This document shows positions 1 through 7,807 of a DNA stretch of 64,000 nt, one piece after another. The stretch comes from Akkermansiaceae bacterium (GTDB taxonomy: Bacteria; Verrucomicrobiota; Verrucomicrobiia; Verrucomicrobiales; Akkermansiaceae). The notes beneath the pieces were generated by a model. The model saw only the letters and a program-made list of their open reading frames with translations. It did no database searches and was not told the origin of the DNA. The stretch covers positions 1 to 64,000 of the forward strand of contig JABDRB010000012.1 in the NCBI GenBank assembly GCA_013041925.1, in the 5' to 3' direction. Each line of letters begins with the position of its first letter. The first letter of the stretch is position 1. The position numbers were made by a program, and so were the translations under genes.

Positions 1-2091
1 GTCGGGAAGCGTCAGTTGGGTTTGTGACGTTATCCCTGGCTGGTAGTTTGGGTTGCCCTTTTTGCCGCGGGGTTTGTAGTTGGTCTCGATGGCCGTTAGC
101 TTGTGGGTGTTGGCATCGGCTGCGGCGAGGTTGAAATTTTCTCCCTGGAGTGAAGACCAGATTGCCTGATCTCGGACGACGGTCATTTCGCGAGTTTTCT
201 TGAGTTCGTCGGGGTAGTTTTTGGGGCCGAATGGTTTATAGCGTTTACCATGAACGTGGACGCCGTTGGGCATTTTGTAATAGTTGAGCCAGCACCAGAT
301 TTTTTCTTTGACGGCGGTGTGAACGGCTTTGCGTCGGGATGGGTTTGGGATGTTGGATTTTCCGTAGAGGGCGTCCGCGAGGTAGGGTGCGAGCCATGTG
401 TAGCCTTGCTTGTTGAGCAGCGCTCCGTCGGTGGTGTGGTCGTCACGGGTGGTGTCGAAGAGGGTTTTAGATGGAGTGAAGAGATCGATGAAGATGACGT
501 CGTTGGCTGCACAGGCGTCTTGCATGGCCTGGGTATAGAGGGCAAGGTTGGTATTGGCGATTTGTCCATCGGGAGTTCCGTATTTCGCCGAGAGGTTTTG
601 AAATGCGGTGGGGGAGACGAGGGCGAGTTGCGTGGAGTTATTGCCGTTGTAGTTTTGCTTGAGCGTGTGTTGGATAAATGCGGCGAGTTCAGCTTTGAAG
701 GTTTCGAGTCCTTGTGGGCCATTGAACGATGAGTTGAATCCGAAGAAGGCGATGATGGTATCGGCCTTGAGCTGGGTTAGCCATTGATCGGGGGTTGGGT
801 AATGGCCTTGGCTGCGGGATCCTTTTGCAAGTTCGGTTTGGAATTTCTGGGCACCGGGGAATGCCCAAGGCGATATGCGGCTTGGGTGGGGGCGAAACCC
901 TGGGGTGTTGCCTTCGTCGCACATGTTGCGGATGACGATTTTTTTGTCGGGTTGGCGCAATTGCAGTTCGGTTTCGAAGTGGCCGAAGTGATTCATGCGC
1001 GAGCCAAGACCACTACCGAGAAGGACGATGTGTTCGCCTTTTCGGATATTCAGAGTGGTCTTGGCATCAGTCTTTTTTGGCGATGCTGCACCTGGCTTGA
1101 CGATGAAGTCGGTAGGTTTTCGGTCTTTCTGATAGGCGTCAAAGCTGTAGGGGGATGGGGTGTAGACGCCGGGGAGGGGGACGTCGAGTTTGTCGGGCAC
1201 CTCGAGCCCAAGTCCCCAAAAGATGCCGTTGGCGACGAGTCGGCGGAGGTTTTCATCGCTGAGGTCGGTCGCGGCCCCCATGGTGGTGGTGAATATGCGG
1301 TTGGTTTTTCCGGAAGCATTTTTATAGTTTCGAGTCCATGCGATGGCTTGCATGGGAATATTTTTCTCTCCTTCGACGGCTGGGGATTGCGGGTCGAGTG
1401 TTTGAGTGACTTCACCTCGCAGTAGAATTGTAGAATCGGCTTGTGGGTTCACTCCGTAGACATCGGTGGTTCCAAAAATGGTGCCGACGCCGTTGAGGAT
1501 GGTGTGGTTTTTATGGGTGGCTTCGATGTGGCTGCGGGTGCCTTCTTTCTTGTGCTCGCCGTGGTGATTGATCCAAGTTTCACCGAGGACGTGGCGACCG
1601 AACCCTTTGGTCCATCCTGTTTCGGGTTTGGCATTGAACGAGTATTTCGCCCACTTGCTGTCTTTGGGGAATTTGAAGGCGTGGGTGGAGGTTCGTAGGG
1701 CAACCATGGGTGTGCCTCGTTGCAGTGCATTTTCGAAGCGTTGCATCGATGTGTCATCCCAATTGCGGAAGCGCAGTCCCATGATAATCGCGTCGGCGGA
1801 ATCGAGTGCTTCTGAGTGAGAGAGGTTTTTCTGGTTGTTCGGGTTGACGGTGCCATCGGGGTTGAGGGAGAACAGGACAGTGCATTTGAACCCGTATTGG
1901 TTGAGGATCTGGGCCATCATCGGGAGAGCTTCTTCAGAGCGATATTCTTCATCGCCGGCGAGAAAAACGAGGTGTTTGCCCGTGCCGAGTCCGTCGCCGC
2001 CTTCAAAGACGAGATGATCTGCGGGTTGGGCTGCGTAGAGGTGGGCAGCTGAGAGGCACATGAGCGTGAGTTGGGTAAGTCGTGTTTTCAT
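1..2091 (-). CDS. Secreted ThuA-like / SGNH-hydrolase fusion protein, C-terminus beyond window edge
   Basis: The frame is open from an ATG at 2091 to the left edge, at least 697 codons with no stop, so the protein is incomplete. Residues 1-21 look like a signal peptide ending in HLYA. Residues about 35-300 resemble the ThuA (trehalose-utilisation, class I GATase-like) fold: a strand with FLAGDEEYRSEE, then DAIIMGLRFRNWDD and the region around HVLGETWINHHG. After a linker, a second domain begins near HIVLLGSGLGSRM and continues through EGNT and FIDLF, like the SGNH/GDSL hydrolase domains fused in planctomycete and verrucomicrobial secreted proteins. Such proteins often end in a c-type cytochrome or dehydrogenase module, which cannot be seen here. 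Function is not established; a role in polysaccharide or sugar-ester breakdown is inference. Fairly sure of gene and domain type, unsure of substrate. Confidence 0.8.
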   Translation of the reverse strand, partial: MKTRLTQLTLMCLSAAHLYAAQPADHLVFEGGDGLGTGKHLVFLAGDEEYRSEEALPMMAQILNQYGFKCTVLFSLNPDGTVNPNNQKNLSHSEALDSADAIIMGLRFRNWDDTSMQRFENALQRGTPMVALRTSTHAFKFPKDSKWAKYSFNAKPETGWTKGFGRHVLGETWINHHGEHKKEGTRSHIEATHKNHTILNGVGTIFGTTDVYGVNPQADSTILLRGEVTQTLDPQSPAVEGEKNIPMQAIAWTRNYKNASGKTNRIFTTTMGAATDLSDENLRRLVANGIFWGLGLEVPDKLDVPLPGVYTPSPYSFDAYQKDRKPTDFIVKPGAASPKKTDAKTTLNIRKGEHIVLLGSGLGSRMNHFGHFETELQLRQPDKKIVIRNMCDEGNTPGFRPHPSRISPWAFPGAQKFQTELAKGSRSQGHYPTPDQWLTQLKADTIIAFFGFNSSFNGPQGLETFKAELAAFIQHTLKQNYNGNNSTQLALVSPTAFQNLSAKYGTPDGQIANTNLALYTQAMQDACAANDVIFIDLFTPSKTLFDTTRDDHTTDGALLNKQGYTWLAPYLADALYGKSNIPNPSRRKAVHTAVKEKIWCWLNYYKMPNGVHVHGKRYKPFGPKNYPDELKKTREMTVVRDQAIWSSLQGENFNLAAADANTHKLTAIETNYKPRGKKGNPNYQPGITSQTQLTLPD

Positions 2092-2184
2092 GAGAAAATG
2101 TGTGATAGGGGAAACTATAATATCGTTGAAGGAAAGTGAGTCTTTCAGAAAAGGATAAAAAACTGGGGTGTGGGGGAGAGGGGA

Positions 2185-3012
2185 TTAGATGACTCGGTCG
2201 TTACCACCATCGATAGGGATCTGTGCTCCTGTGGTGGCCTTGAATGCTGGCCCGGCAACGGTGCTGACCATGAGTGCGATGTCGGCGGATTTGATTTCCG
2301 TGCCAAGCAGGTTTTTGGTTTTGTATTCCTGCACGGTCATGCCGTAGCGGGCTGCGGATTTTTTAAGGGCATCGTCGGTCCAGATTTCGGTATCAAAAAC
2401 GGCGTCGGGGTGGAGGGTGTTGACACGGACGCCATGGGGCGCGAGCTCGAGTGCCGCTACGCGGGCAAGCTGGGTGACGCCGGCTTTGGTGACCGAGTAG
2501 GCGGCCGCTCCTGGGCCAGGGGCTGCGAAATTGCGGGACCCGATGATGATGATCGACGCGTTGATTCCATGTTTGAGATAGGGGATTGAAAATTTGAGAA
2601 ACCGCTGGGTGGCGGTGAGGTTGATTTTGAGGTGCAGGTCCCAACTCTCGCTGAGGTCCTCGATGAGTTCACCTGATTGAAAGATGCCGGCATTGGCGAC
2701 GATGAGATCAAGTCCTCCATGTTCATCGACCACCTGATCGACCGCTTGTTGGAGGGCTGTATCGTCTGTGATGTCGCAGACCGCACCGCTAAGGCCGGGG
2801 GCGTTGAGGTTTTCGACAACGGCAGGATTGATGTCGAGCCCGACCACGGTAGCCCCATCGGCGTGGAGTTTTTCGGCGGTAGCGCGTCCGATACCACCCG
2901 CGGCACCGGTGACGATGGCGACTTTATCGAGGTTGGGTTTGAGGGGGTCGGATGGATTGTGATCGAACGATGCTTTACGTGCTTCGGCTTTTTGAATGAG
3001 GTCTTGTGACAT
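2185..3012 (-). CDS. SDR-family NAD-dependent sugar/polyol dehydrogenase
   Basis: A 275-residue classical short-chain dehydrogenase. The nucleotide-binding motif TGAAGGIG lies at 35-42, an Asp at 60 ends beta2 (predicting NAD over NADP), NAG is at 107-109 and the catalytic Ser159, Tyr172 and Lys176 (YSVTK) are in place. The C-terminal part, with YGMTVQEYKTKNLL and ending IPIDGG, resembles the dehydrogenase half of bifunctional rhamnulose-phosphate aldolase/lactaldehyde dehydrogenase proteins, but the aldolase half is absent. The start lies 18 bases after the epimerase gene, so the two are probably cotranscribed. The likely role is oxidation of a hydroxyl on a sugar, polyol or lactaldehyde-like intermediate in the same pathway as its neighbours; the substrate is inference. 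Confidence 0.88.
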   Translation of the reverse strand: MSQDLIQKAEARKASFDHNPSDPLKPNLDKVAIVTGAAGGIGRATAEKLHADGATVVGLDINPAVVENLNAPGLSGAVCDITDDTALQQAVDQVVDEHGGLDLIVANAGIFQSGELIEDLSESWDLHLKINLTATQRFLKFSIPYLKHGINASIIIIGSRNFAAPGPGAAAYSVTKAGVTQLARVAALELAPHGVRVNTLHPDAVFDTEIWTDDALKKSAARYGMTVQEYKTKNLLGTEIKSADIALMVSTVAGPAFKATTGAQIPIDGGNDRVI

Positions 3013-3030
3013 GGCAAATAGGATGCTGGT

Positions 3031-3678
3031 TTAGGATGCTTGCTGGATGGCGTTTTTCATCGATTCGATATTGGCAGCGGGGTCATGGCCATCAAAGATC
3101 GCGCTTCCGGTCACGATGAGGTCAGGATGCATGGTGGCGAGTTCGCCAACGTTGTCCATTTTGACAGCACCATCGATGGCGAGGATCAGGTCAGGCTTGT
3201 CTTGGCGTAACTGGGTGATGCGTTGGGCAACGACATCGAAGTAGGTTTGCTTGCCTGTTTCTGGTCCGATCGAAAGGAGGAAAACCACATCACAATATTC
3301 AAGGTGAGGGGTCAGTTTTTCGAGGGGAGTGGTCGGGTAGATGCCTATGCTAGCGAGGCAGCCGGCTTCTCGAATGCGGGTCATTGTTGCGGTGATGTCA
3401 TGGCATTGCTCAATCTGCACGGTGATGATATCTGCCCCTGCAGCTGCAAAATCGGCTACGTGTTTTTCCGGATGGGAGGTAAGAAGGTGGACGTCTTTGA
3501 TAAGGTCGGTTTTTAGACCTGCAAGAAAGCCAGAGCCGACCGAGATTTTCGGCCATACCGTGCCGTCCATGACATCAAGATGAAGAAGATGGATGCCCGC
3601 TTTCTCGAGGGTTTGGATGTCCTGAGCTTGATGCATCATGTTTCCCGTTAAGGTTCCAATGCTGAGTTGGGTAGCCAT
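3031..3678 (-). CDS. Ribulose-phosphate 3-epimerase family protein, LsrE/SgcE-like
   Basis: A 215-residue TIM-barrel epimerase. It has the HLDVMDG motif supplying metal-ligand His and catalytic Asp, a DVHLL motif, and the late AIDGAV strand that carries the second catalytic Asp. It departs from textbook Rpe: the N-terminus reads LSIGTLTGN rather than IAPSILSAD, and the usual H-x-E after the AGAD motif is replaced by VQIEQ. These features are closer to LsrE/SgcE-type epimerase-like proteins (from memory of the family), which suits the adjacent lsrF homologue. The start at MATQLSIG was chosen because upstream in-frame codons run back into the terminator at 3779-3806; an ATG at 3723 remains possible. 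No Shine-Dalgarno is visible. It acts in the cytoplasm, probably on a phosphorylated five-carbon sugar. Confidence 0.85.
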   Translation of the reverse strand: MATQLSIGTLTGNMMHQAQDIQTLEKAGIHLLHLDVMDGTVWPKISVGSGFLAGLKTDLIKDVHLLTSHPEKHVADFAAAGADIITVQIEQCHDITATMTRIREAGCLASIGIYPTTPLEKLTPHLEYCDVVFLLSIGPETGKQTYFDVVAQRITQLRQDKPDLILAIDGAVKMDNVGELATMHPDLIVTGSAIFDGHDPAANIESMKNAIQQAS

Positions 3679-3778
3679 GTGGGTTATGTTTTTGAGGTGT
3701 TCTCGTCTTTCTGTGTGGGTCATCGGATGGAGGGGTGTGGCCTTGGTCAGGGCTATGGGGGGGTGGAATGGCGTGGAG

Positions 3779-3806
3779 AAAAAAGCCCAGGGCAATGCCC
3801 TGGGCT
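3779..3806 (-). terminator. Rho-independent terminator after the lsrF homologue
   Basis: A perfect 10-bp stem (AGCCCAGGGC, three-base loop, GCCCTGGGCT) is followed on the minus strand by six T. It sits 72 bases after the thiolase stop codon and 100 bases before the epimerase start. It should separate the upstream three-gene unit from the epimerase/SDR pair, or attenuate between them. Confidence 0.88.
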
Positions 3807-3878
3807 GTGGTAAACCGCCTAGTTGGAATCGGGCGGTAGGCGTGCTGATATGTCAGTCGCCCATACCGTGGGTATCGA

Positions 3879-4757
3879 TTATGCCTCGTTTTTGAGCGTG
3901 TTAAAGAGGTCGAAGGCGTCCGCAGGTGTGCGGTCGTCATGGACGACGGATTTGACAGCTTTCATCATGGCGAGCGGAGCTTCGGACTGGAACACATTAC
4001 GTCCCATGTCGACACCCGCGGCACCGCACTGGATGGCCTTGTAGCAAAGTTCGAGCGCCTCGAGTTCGGGTAGTTTTTTCCCGCCTGCGATGACCACGGG
4101 AACTGGGCATGCGGCGACGACATTTTCGAAGCCTTCGGTGTAATAGGTTTTCACGATACTGGCCCCATTTTCGGCACAGACGCGGGATGCGAGGCCAAAG
4201 TAGCGTGAGTCGCGAGCCATGTCCTTACCGACAGCGGTTACGCCCATGACGGGGATGCTGTATTTGTTTCCGATGTCGACCAAACGGCTGAAGTTAGCAA
4301 CGGTAATGGCCTCGGTATCGGCATCACCGATGGCCAGCATGGCGGCCATGGCGGAAACGTTCATGCTGATCGCATCTTGCTCGGAGATGAGCACGTTGTT
4401 GTTCATGTCCGTGAGGATGGTGGTGCCGCTATCGGTACGTAGGCAGATTGGCTGGGTGTTGTCGGCTGGGATCGATGTCCGGATCATGCCGCGGCAACCC
4501 ATGAGGCAGTCAGCGTGCTCTGCGAGCGGGGCGATATTGAGGTCGATGCGTTCGAGGCCGGATGTAGGGCCCATAAGAAATCCGTGATCGAAGGCGAGCA
4601 TGACGGTGCGTCCTGATTGACGGTTAAAGATACGGGACATGCGGTTTTTGATTCCCCATGAGGCGCTGTTCATGCCTTTAAGGTAGAAGTTGCTTGTGTC
4701 TGCGGGTGTATTGAGACCGAAGTTGTCTCCGTCTCTGATGTCATCTAAATCTGCCAT
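3879..4757 (-). CDS. lsrF: 3-hydroxy-5-phosphonooxypentane-2,4-dione thiolase (LsrF-type aldolase)
   Basis: A 292-residue class I (Schiff-base) aldolase/thiolase of the DhnA/LsrF family. The length and whole sequence match enterobacterial LsrF: N-terminus MADLDDI, LSRIFN-like SRIFN, VMLAFDHG, GLERIDLNIAPL, GKDMARDSRYFGLA, and KTYYTEGFENVVAACPVPVVIAGGKKLPE in sequence. Lys203 in VKTYY falls at the catalytic lysine of E. coli LsrF. In E. coli, LsrF moves the acetyl group of the phospho-AI-2 derivative to CoA, giving dihydroxyacetone phosphate and acetyl-CoA. Here there is no LsrACDB importer, LsrK kinase, LsrR repressor or LsrG nearby, so the physiological substrate may differ. The upstream leader is A/C-rich without Shine-Dalgarno. 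Followed by a strong terminator. Confidence 0.9.
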   Translation of the reverse strand: MADLDDIRDGDNFGLNTPADTSNFYLKGMNSASWGIKNRMSRIFNRQSGRTVMLAFDHGFLMGPTSGLERIDLNIAPLAEHADCLMGCRGMIRTSIPADNTQPICLRTDSGTTILTDMNNNVLISEQDAISMNVSAMAAMLAIGDADTEAITVANFSRLVDIGNKYSIPVMGVTAVGKDMARDSRYFGLASRVCAENGASIVKTYYTEGFENVVAACPVPVVIAGGKKLPELEALELCYKAIQCGAAGVDMGRNVFQSEAPLAMMKAVKSVVHDDRTPADAFDLFNTLKNEA

Positions 4758-4808
4758 GGTGGTAGTGTTTGTTAGTTGTTGTTTTGTTAGTGTTCTGAGT
4801 TTCAGAAG

Positions 4809-6026
4809 TTAGTTTTCGATCATGCTGATGAGGGCGTTGACGGCGTGATCGACAAAGGCGGGGTCCTCTGCGGTAAGGTCAAGAGACTCGACTTTGATGC
4901 TATTGGGAAGCTCTTTTTGGAGAGATTGCCAATAGGCGTCATCGAGTTCTGGGTTGTAGAGTTCACCACCTTCGGCGGAATAGCTACTGACGCCTTTGAG
5001 AGGCATCAGGAAGAGTGTGTTTTGAGTCGAGTGCTGGAGTCGTTCTCCGATGCAAGCGGCAACGCGTGCTTGTTCGGCGGCATTGAGGCGTGGCACAAAG
5101 ATAAATGGGGAGTGCCAAGTGATCTGGTGGTTTTCGTAGCCGCTTGGGATTTGGCTTGGTTCGCTGACGAGGATGCCGAGGTGTTCGGAACCGCCGGGGC
5201 AGATGACTTGGGGGATGCCAAGTTTTCCAGCGATGGTGAGTCGTTCGGGTCCAGATGCTCGTAGGACGCCGAAGACGCCGTCGGCAATTTCTCCGAGGCC
5301 GTAATCGAAGACGGCGGTGATGATGCCCTCTTTCATCATTTGTTCCATGGCTTCTCCGCCGGCGCCGATGGCATGGAAGGTGATGACCTCGTAGCCTGCG
5401 TCTTCAAATCGTTTGATGGCATGCATGGCGCCTTTGGTGAGCACGCCGAGGTTGCTCATGCCGATGACTCCCTTGGCGGTGGAGCGGGTGATGCATTGCT
5501 CGACCTGGGACATCCCCCAGGCGCAGGCGGCGGCATTGGCGAGGATTTTACGTGAGAAGACGTTGAGTCCGAGGATGTCGCTGACGGCAAACATCATGGT
5601 GATGTCCTTGATTCCGACGAAGGGCGAGGTGTCGCCGGAGGCCGCCGTGGAGAGCATGACCTTGGGGAATCCGTAAGGGAGGGCTTGGAGGATGGGGGCA
5701 CAGGTTGAAGTCCCTTGGGTGCCACCTAGGGTGAGCACGGCGTGGATTTGCCCTGTTTGTTGGAGCTCGAGGATGATTTTGGTGGCACCAGCGACGATGA
5801 ATGGGGTGGATTTTTCTCGGCTTGGGTGGTCGAGAAGTTCGGCCAAGGTGGTGCCGCCGGCTTTGATGACCTCGTCTTTGGTAATATCGGCTACGAGGGA
5901 TGATTTGCCAATCACGCTGAGATCAATCAAGAGAGCCATGCCGCCGAGGCGTTCGATTTCTTGCCGCATGAAGTGGGCTTCATCGGCTTTGGTATCGAGA
6001 GTAGCGAGGATGGCGATGGTTTTCAT
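4809..6026 (-). CDS. Tm-1-like ATP-binding (UPF0261) protein
   Basis: A 405-residue protein of the UPF0261/Tm-1-like family at the usual full length (about 400). It has the family opening KTIAILATLDTKADE, a central GGTQGT segment, LPYGFPKVMLSTAASGD and FVGIKDITMMFAVSDI, and a conserved C-terminal PLKGVSSYSAEGG. The related tomato Tm-1 protein joins this domain to a TIM-barrel domain; here that second domain is the next gene upstream (19-base gap), a split arrangement. The family binds ATP, but no reaction is firmly established in bacteria. Position between the PEP-hydrolase-family gene and lsrF suggests one enzymatic or regulatory step in the same pathway; this is inference. Confidence 0.88.
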   Translation of the reverse strand: MKTIAILATLDTKADEAHFMRQEIERLGGMALLIDLSVIGKSSLVADITKDEVIKAGGTTLAELLDHPSREKSTPFIVAGATKIILELQQTGQIHAVLTLGGTQGTSTCAPILQALPYGFPKVMLSTAASGDTSPFVGIKDITMMFAVSDILGLNVFSRKILANAAACAWGMSQVEQCITRSTAKGVIGMSNLGVLTKGAMHAIKRFEDAGYEVITFHAIGAGGEAMEQMMKEGIITAVFDYGLGEIADGVFGVLRASGPERLTIAGKLGIPQVICPGGSEHLGILVSEPSQIPSGYENHQITWHSPFIFVPRLNAAEQARVAACIGERLQHSTQNTLFLMPLKGVSSYSAEGGELYNPELDDAYWQSLQKELPNSIKVESLDLTAEDPAFVDHAVNALISMIEN

Positions 6027-6045
6027 GGGATGAGTGGGTGGTGAG

Positions 6046-6906
6046 TTACTTCGAAAAACGAAGTGCTGTAAATTCGTTTGTGGCTTGGGTTACAGCGCGC
6101 TCGATGGGGAGACGCTCGGTTGAGGAGCCTGTCCAGAATCCGTGGCCAGAGGTGTGATCGAGCATGAATTGGGCGTCGGCTGGGTTTTCCATGGCGGCAC
6201 CGTGACCTACGAGGATGACGTCGGGGTGGACTTCTCGGCATTTCTGGTAGGCGTGTTCGGTTTGTTCAGCGGTTTCCTCGATGGTCATGCCGTTGTCGTA
6301 TCCTTTGATGCCACCTTTGGTTGTGCCGGCGTGGTAGCAGAAGATGTGAGGTTTAGCCTCGGCGCAGATACGGATGGAATCTTCGAGGGTGAAGGCGAGG
6401 CCGATGCTGACCATATCCATTTCCTCCTTAGCGAGTTTGAGCATTTCGATCTCGTTGTCGAGGGTGATACCGGCAGATGTCATCACCTTGTAGATTTCAG
6501 AATCGTGGTCGACGTAGGAGATAGATGGGCCGATGTTGGAAACGGAATTGACGCCCATGTCCTTACACTGTTGCAGCACCATACGCATATCCTTGAGGGG
6601 GTCATTGGCATTGAGGCAGGCGCAGACAAAAGCTTTTCCGTCGAGCGCAGGCATGATGTCCTCGCGTGTGTAATTGAGTGTTTGTTGGTTGGAGTCGAGG
6701 ATAGGCCACATCATGGACATCGTTCCCATGCCGTTGGCGCGGAGGCGTGCGCCTGAAAAGGTGTTGATGCAGTCGGTGCCACATTGTTCCTGAAGTTTGG
6801 CGACGAGTCCGCTGCCGGCGGATGAGATCATGATGGGTTGGCGATGATCCACTTTCGATTTAAGGTTGGCGAGGATTTGTTCGGTGGTGATGCGTTGGGT
6901 GATCAT
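6046..6906 (-). CDS. Phosphoenolpyruvate hydrolase-family TIM-barrel protein
   Basis: A 286-residue predicted TIM-barrel protein of the PEP_hydrolase/IGPS-like family that corresponds to the C-terminal half of plant Tm-1. Recognisable segments are PIMISSAGSGLVAK, NTFSGARLRANGMGTMSMM, FVCACLNANDP, SNIGPSISYVD, MVSIGLAFTLED, FCYHAGTTKGG and LVGHGAAMENP. The family name comes from C-C bond or phosphoester chemistry reported for some members; the reaction here is unknown. The start at MITQRITTEQ was preferred over an upstream in-frame ATG (6975) because family members begin close to this point. First gene of the apparent three-gene unit with the Tm-1-like and lsrF genes. Confidence 0.85.
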   Translation of the reverse strand: MITQRITTEQILANLKSKVDHRQPIMISSAGSGLVAKLQEQCGTDCINTFSGARLRANGMGTMSMMWPILDSNQQTLNYTREDIMPALDGKAFVCACLNANDPLKDMRMVLQQCKDMGVNSVSNIGPSISYVDHDSEIYKVMTSAGITLDNEIEMLKLAKEEMDMVSIGLAFTLEDSIRICAEAKPHIFCYHAGTTKGGIKGYDNGMTIEETAEQTEHAYQKCREVHPDVILVGHGAAMENPADAQFMLDHTSGHGFWTGSSTERLPIERAVTQATNEFTALRFSK

Positions 6907-7024
6907 GGTAGGTGAGAGTGGATGGATGTTTTTATGGACTGGATGACATGAGAGGGACAAGGCGAGGTTTGTCATGTCCTGCTTAGGGGGGATATGAACA
7001 GGCTGAAGATCGGGCGTGAAGTCT

Positions 7025-7807
7025 TTATTGTGTTAAAAATTTCTGGATGATTGTGTTGAGGGCCAATGCGTAGGCATCGGGTTCGTGATAGCGAGGTGGT
7101 AAGACGTTTTGATGTCGCAGGTTAGGGAGGTGGGATGCAATCATGTCCGCTGTATGGGGGGGGTGGAGTTCATCTTTACTGGTGCTGAGAACAAGGGCGG
7201 GGTGGGTGATGGTTGCGAGTTCATCAAGGGAGGGGAAAGGGGCATCTTGCCACATTTTGTAGAGAACGGAGGTGGATGCGGGGGTGACGGGTCGCTGGAA
7301 TAGGCCGCCGATGGAGTTGGCCACGGGTTTGTTTTTTTGATCGAGGCGCTGGAAGTCAGGGTCGGCGAGCAGTTTCTCGCGGGCGGCATCGATGCCAAAT
7401 TGCTCGATCCATTGACCGACGTAGGCAACAAGTTTCAGGTGCTCTGGCATTTTTTGATGCAGCCACGACGGGCGCAGGAGGATCATTTTTTGGAGGCGTT
7501 CTGGGAAGCGGCTTGCGAGGTTCAGAGTGATGCCAGCCCCCATCGAGAGTCCGCCGATATCGCAGGATTTGATGTTGAGTTCATCCATCAGCTCGACCAC
7601 ATGATCTGCGAAGCGATCAAAGTTCAGTTCTTGGGGAGGGAAATCCTGACTATCCCCATGGCCAGGCATATCGGGGGCGATGAGGTAGGTGTTCGGCAGT
7701 GCGGGAAATGCGGAAGTCGTCTGGACGGCACCCGCACCGAGTCCGTGGAGGAAAAGCAGAGGCTTGTGGGATGGTTGGCCGATGGTTCGGTAGGTAAGCA
7801 GGGTCAT
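7025..7807 (-). CDS. Alpha/beta-fold hydrolase
   Basis: A 260-residue single-domain alpha/beta hydrolase. The oxyanion-hole strand reads FLHGLGAG, the nucleophile elbow is G-L-S88-M-G, the probable acid is Asp212 (TSKDELHP) and the probable base is His241 near the C-terminus. No signal peptide, so cytoplasmic. The ATG overlaps the stop of the upstream hemolysin III gene as ATGA, which predicts translational coupling. The lid region (about 115-195) gives no clear substrate clue; esterase, lactonase or C-C hydrolase are all possible. Confidence 0.88.
   Translation of the reverse strand: MTLLTYRTIGQPSHKPLLFLHGLGAGAVQTTSAFPALPNTYLIAPDMPGHGDSQDFPPQELNFDRFADHVVELMDELNIKSCDIGGLSMGAGITLNLASRFPERLQKMILLRPSWLHQKMPEHLKLVAYVGQWIEQFGIDAAREKLLADPDFQRLDQKNKPVANSIGGLFQRPVTPASTSVLYKMWQDAPFPSLDELATITHPALVLSTSKDELHPPHTADMIASHLPNLRHQNVLPPRYHEPDAYALALNTIIQKFLTQ

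Noticed and set aside
250-1698. Long plus-strand frames opposite the ThuA/SGNH gene
   Set aside because: They are shadows of a continuous minus-strand gene with recognisable domains; compositions are atypical and no domains are seen.
3031-3678. Canonical ribulose-5-phosphate epimerase (rpe) assignment
   Set aside because: N-terminal motif and the site after AGAD differ from standard Rpe, and the context fits LsrE-like proteins better; the gene symbol was left empty.
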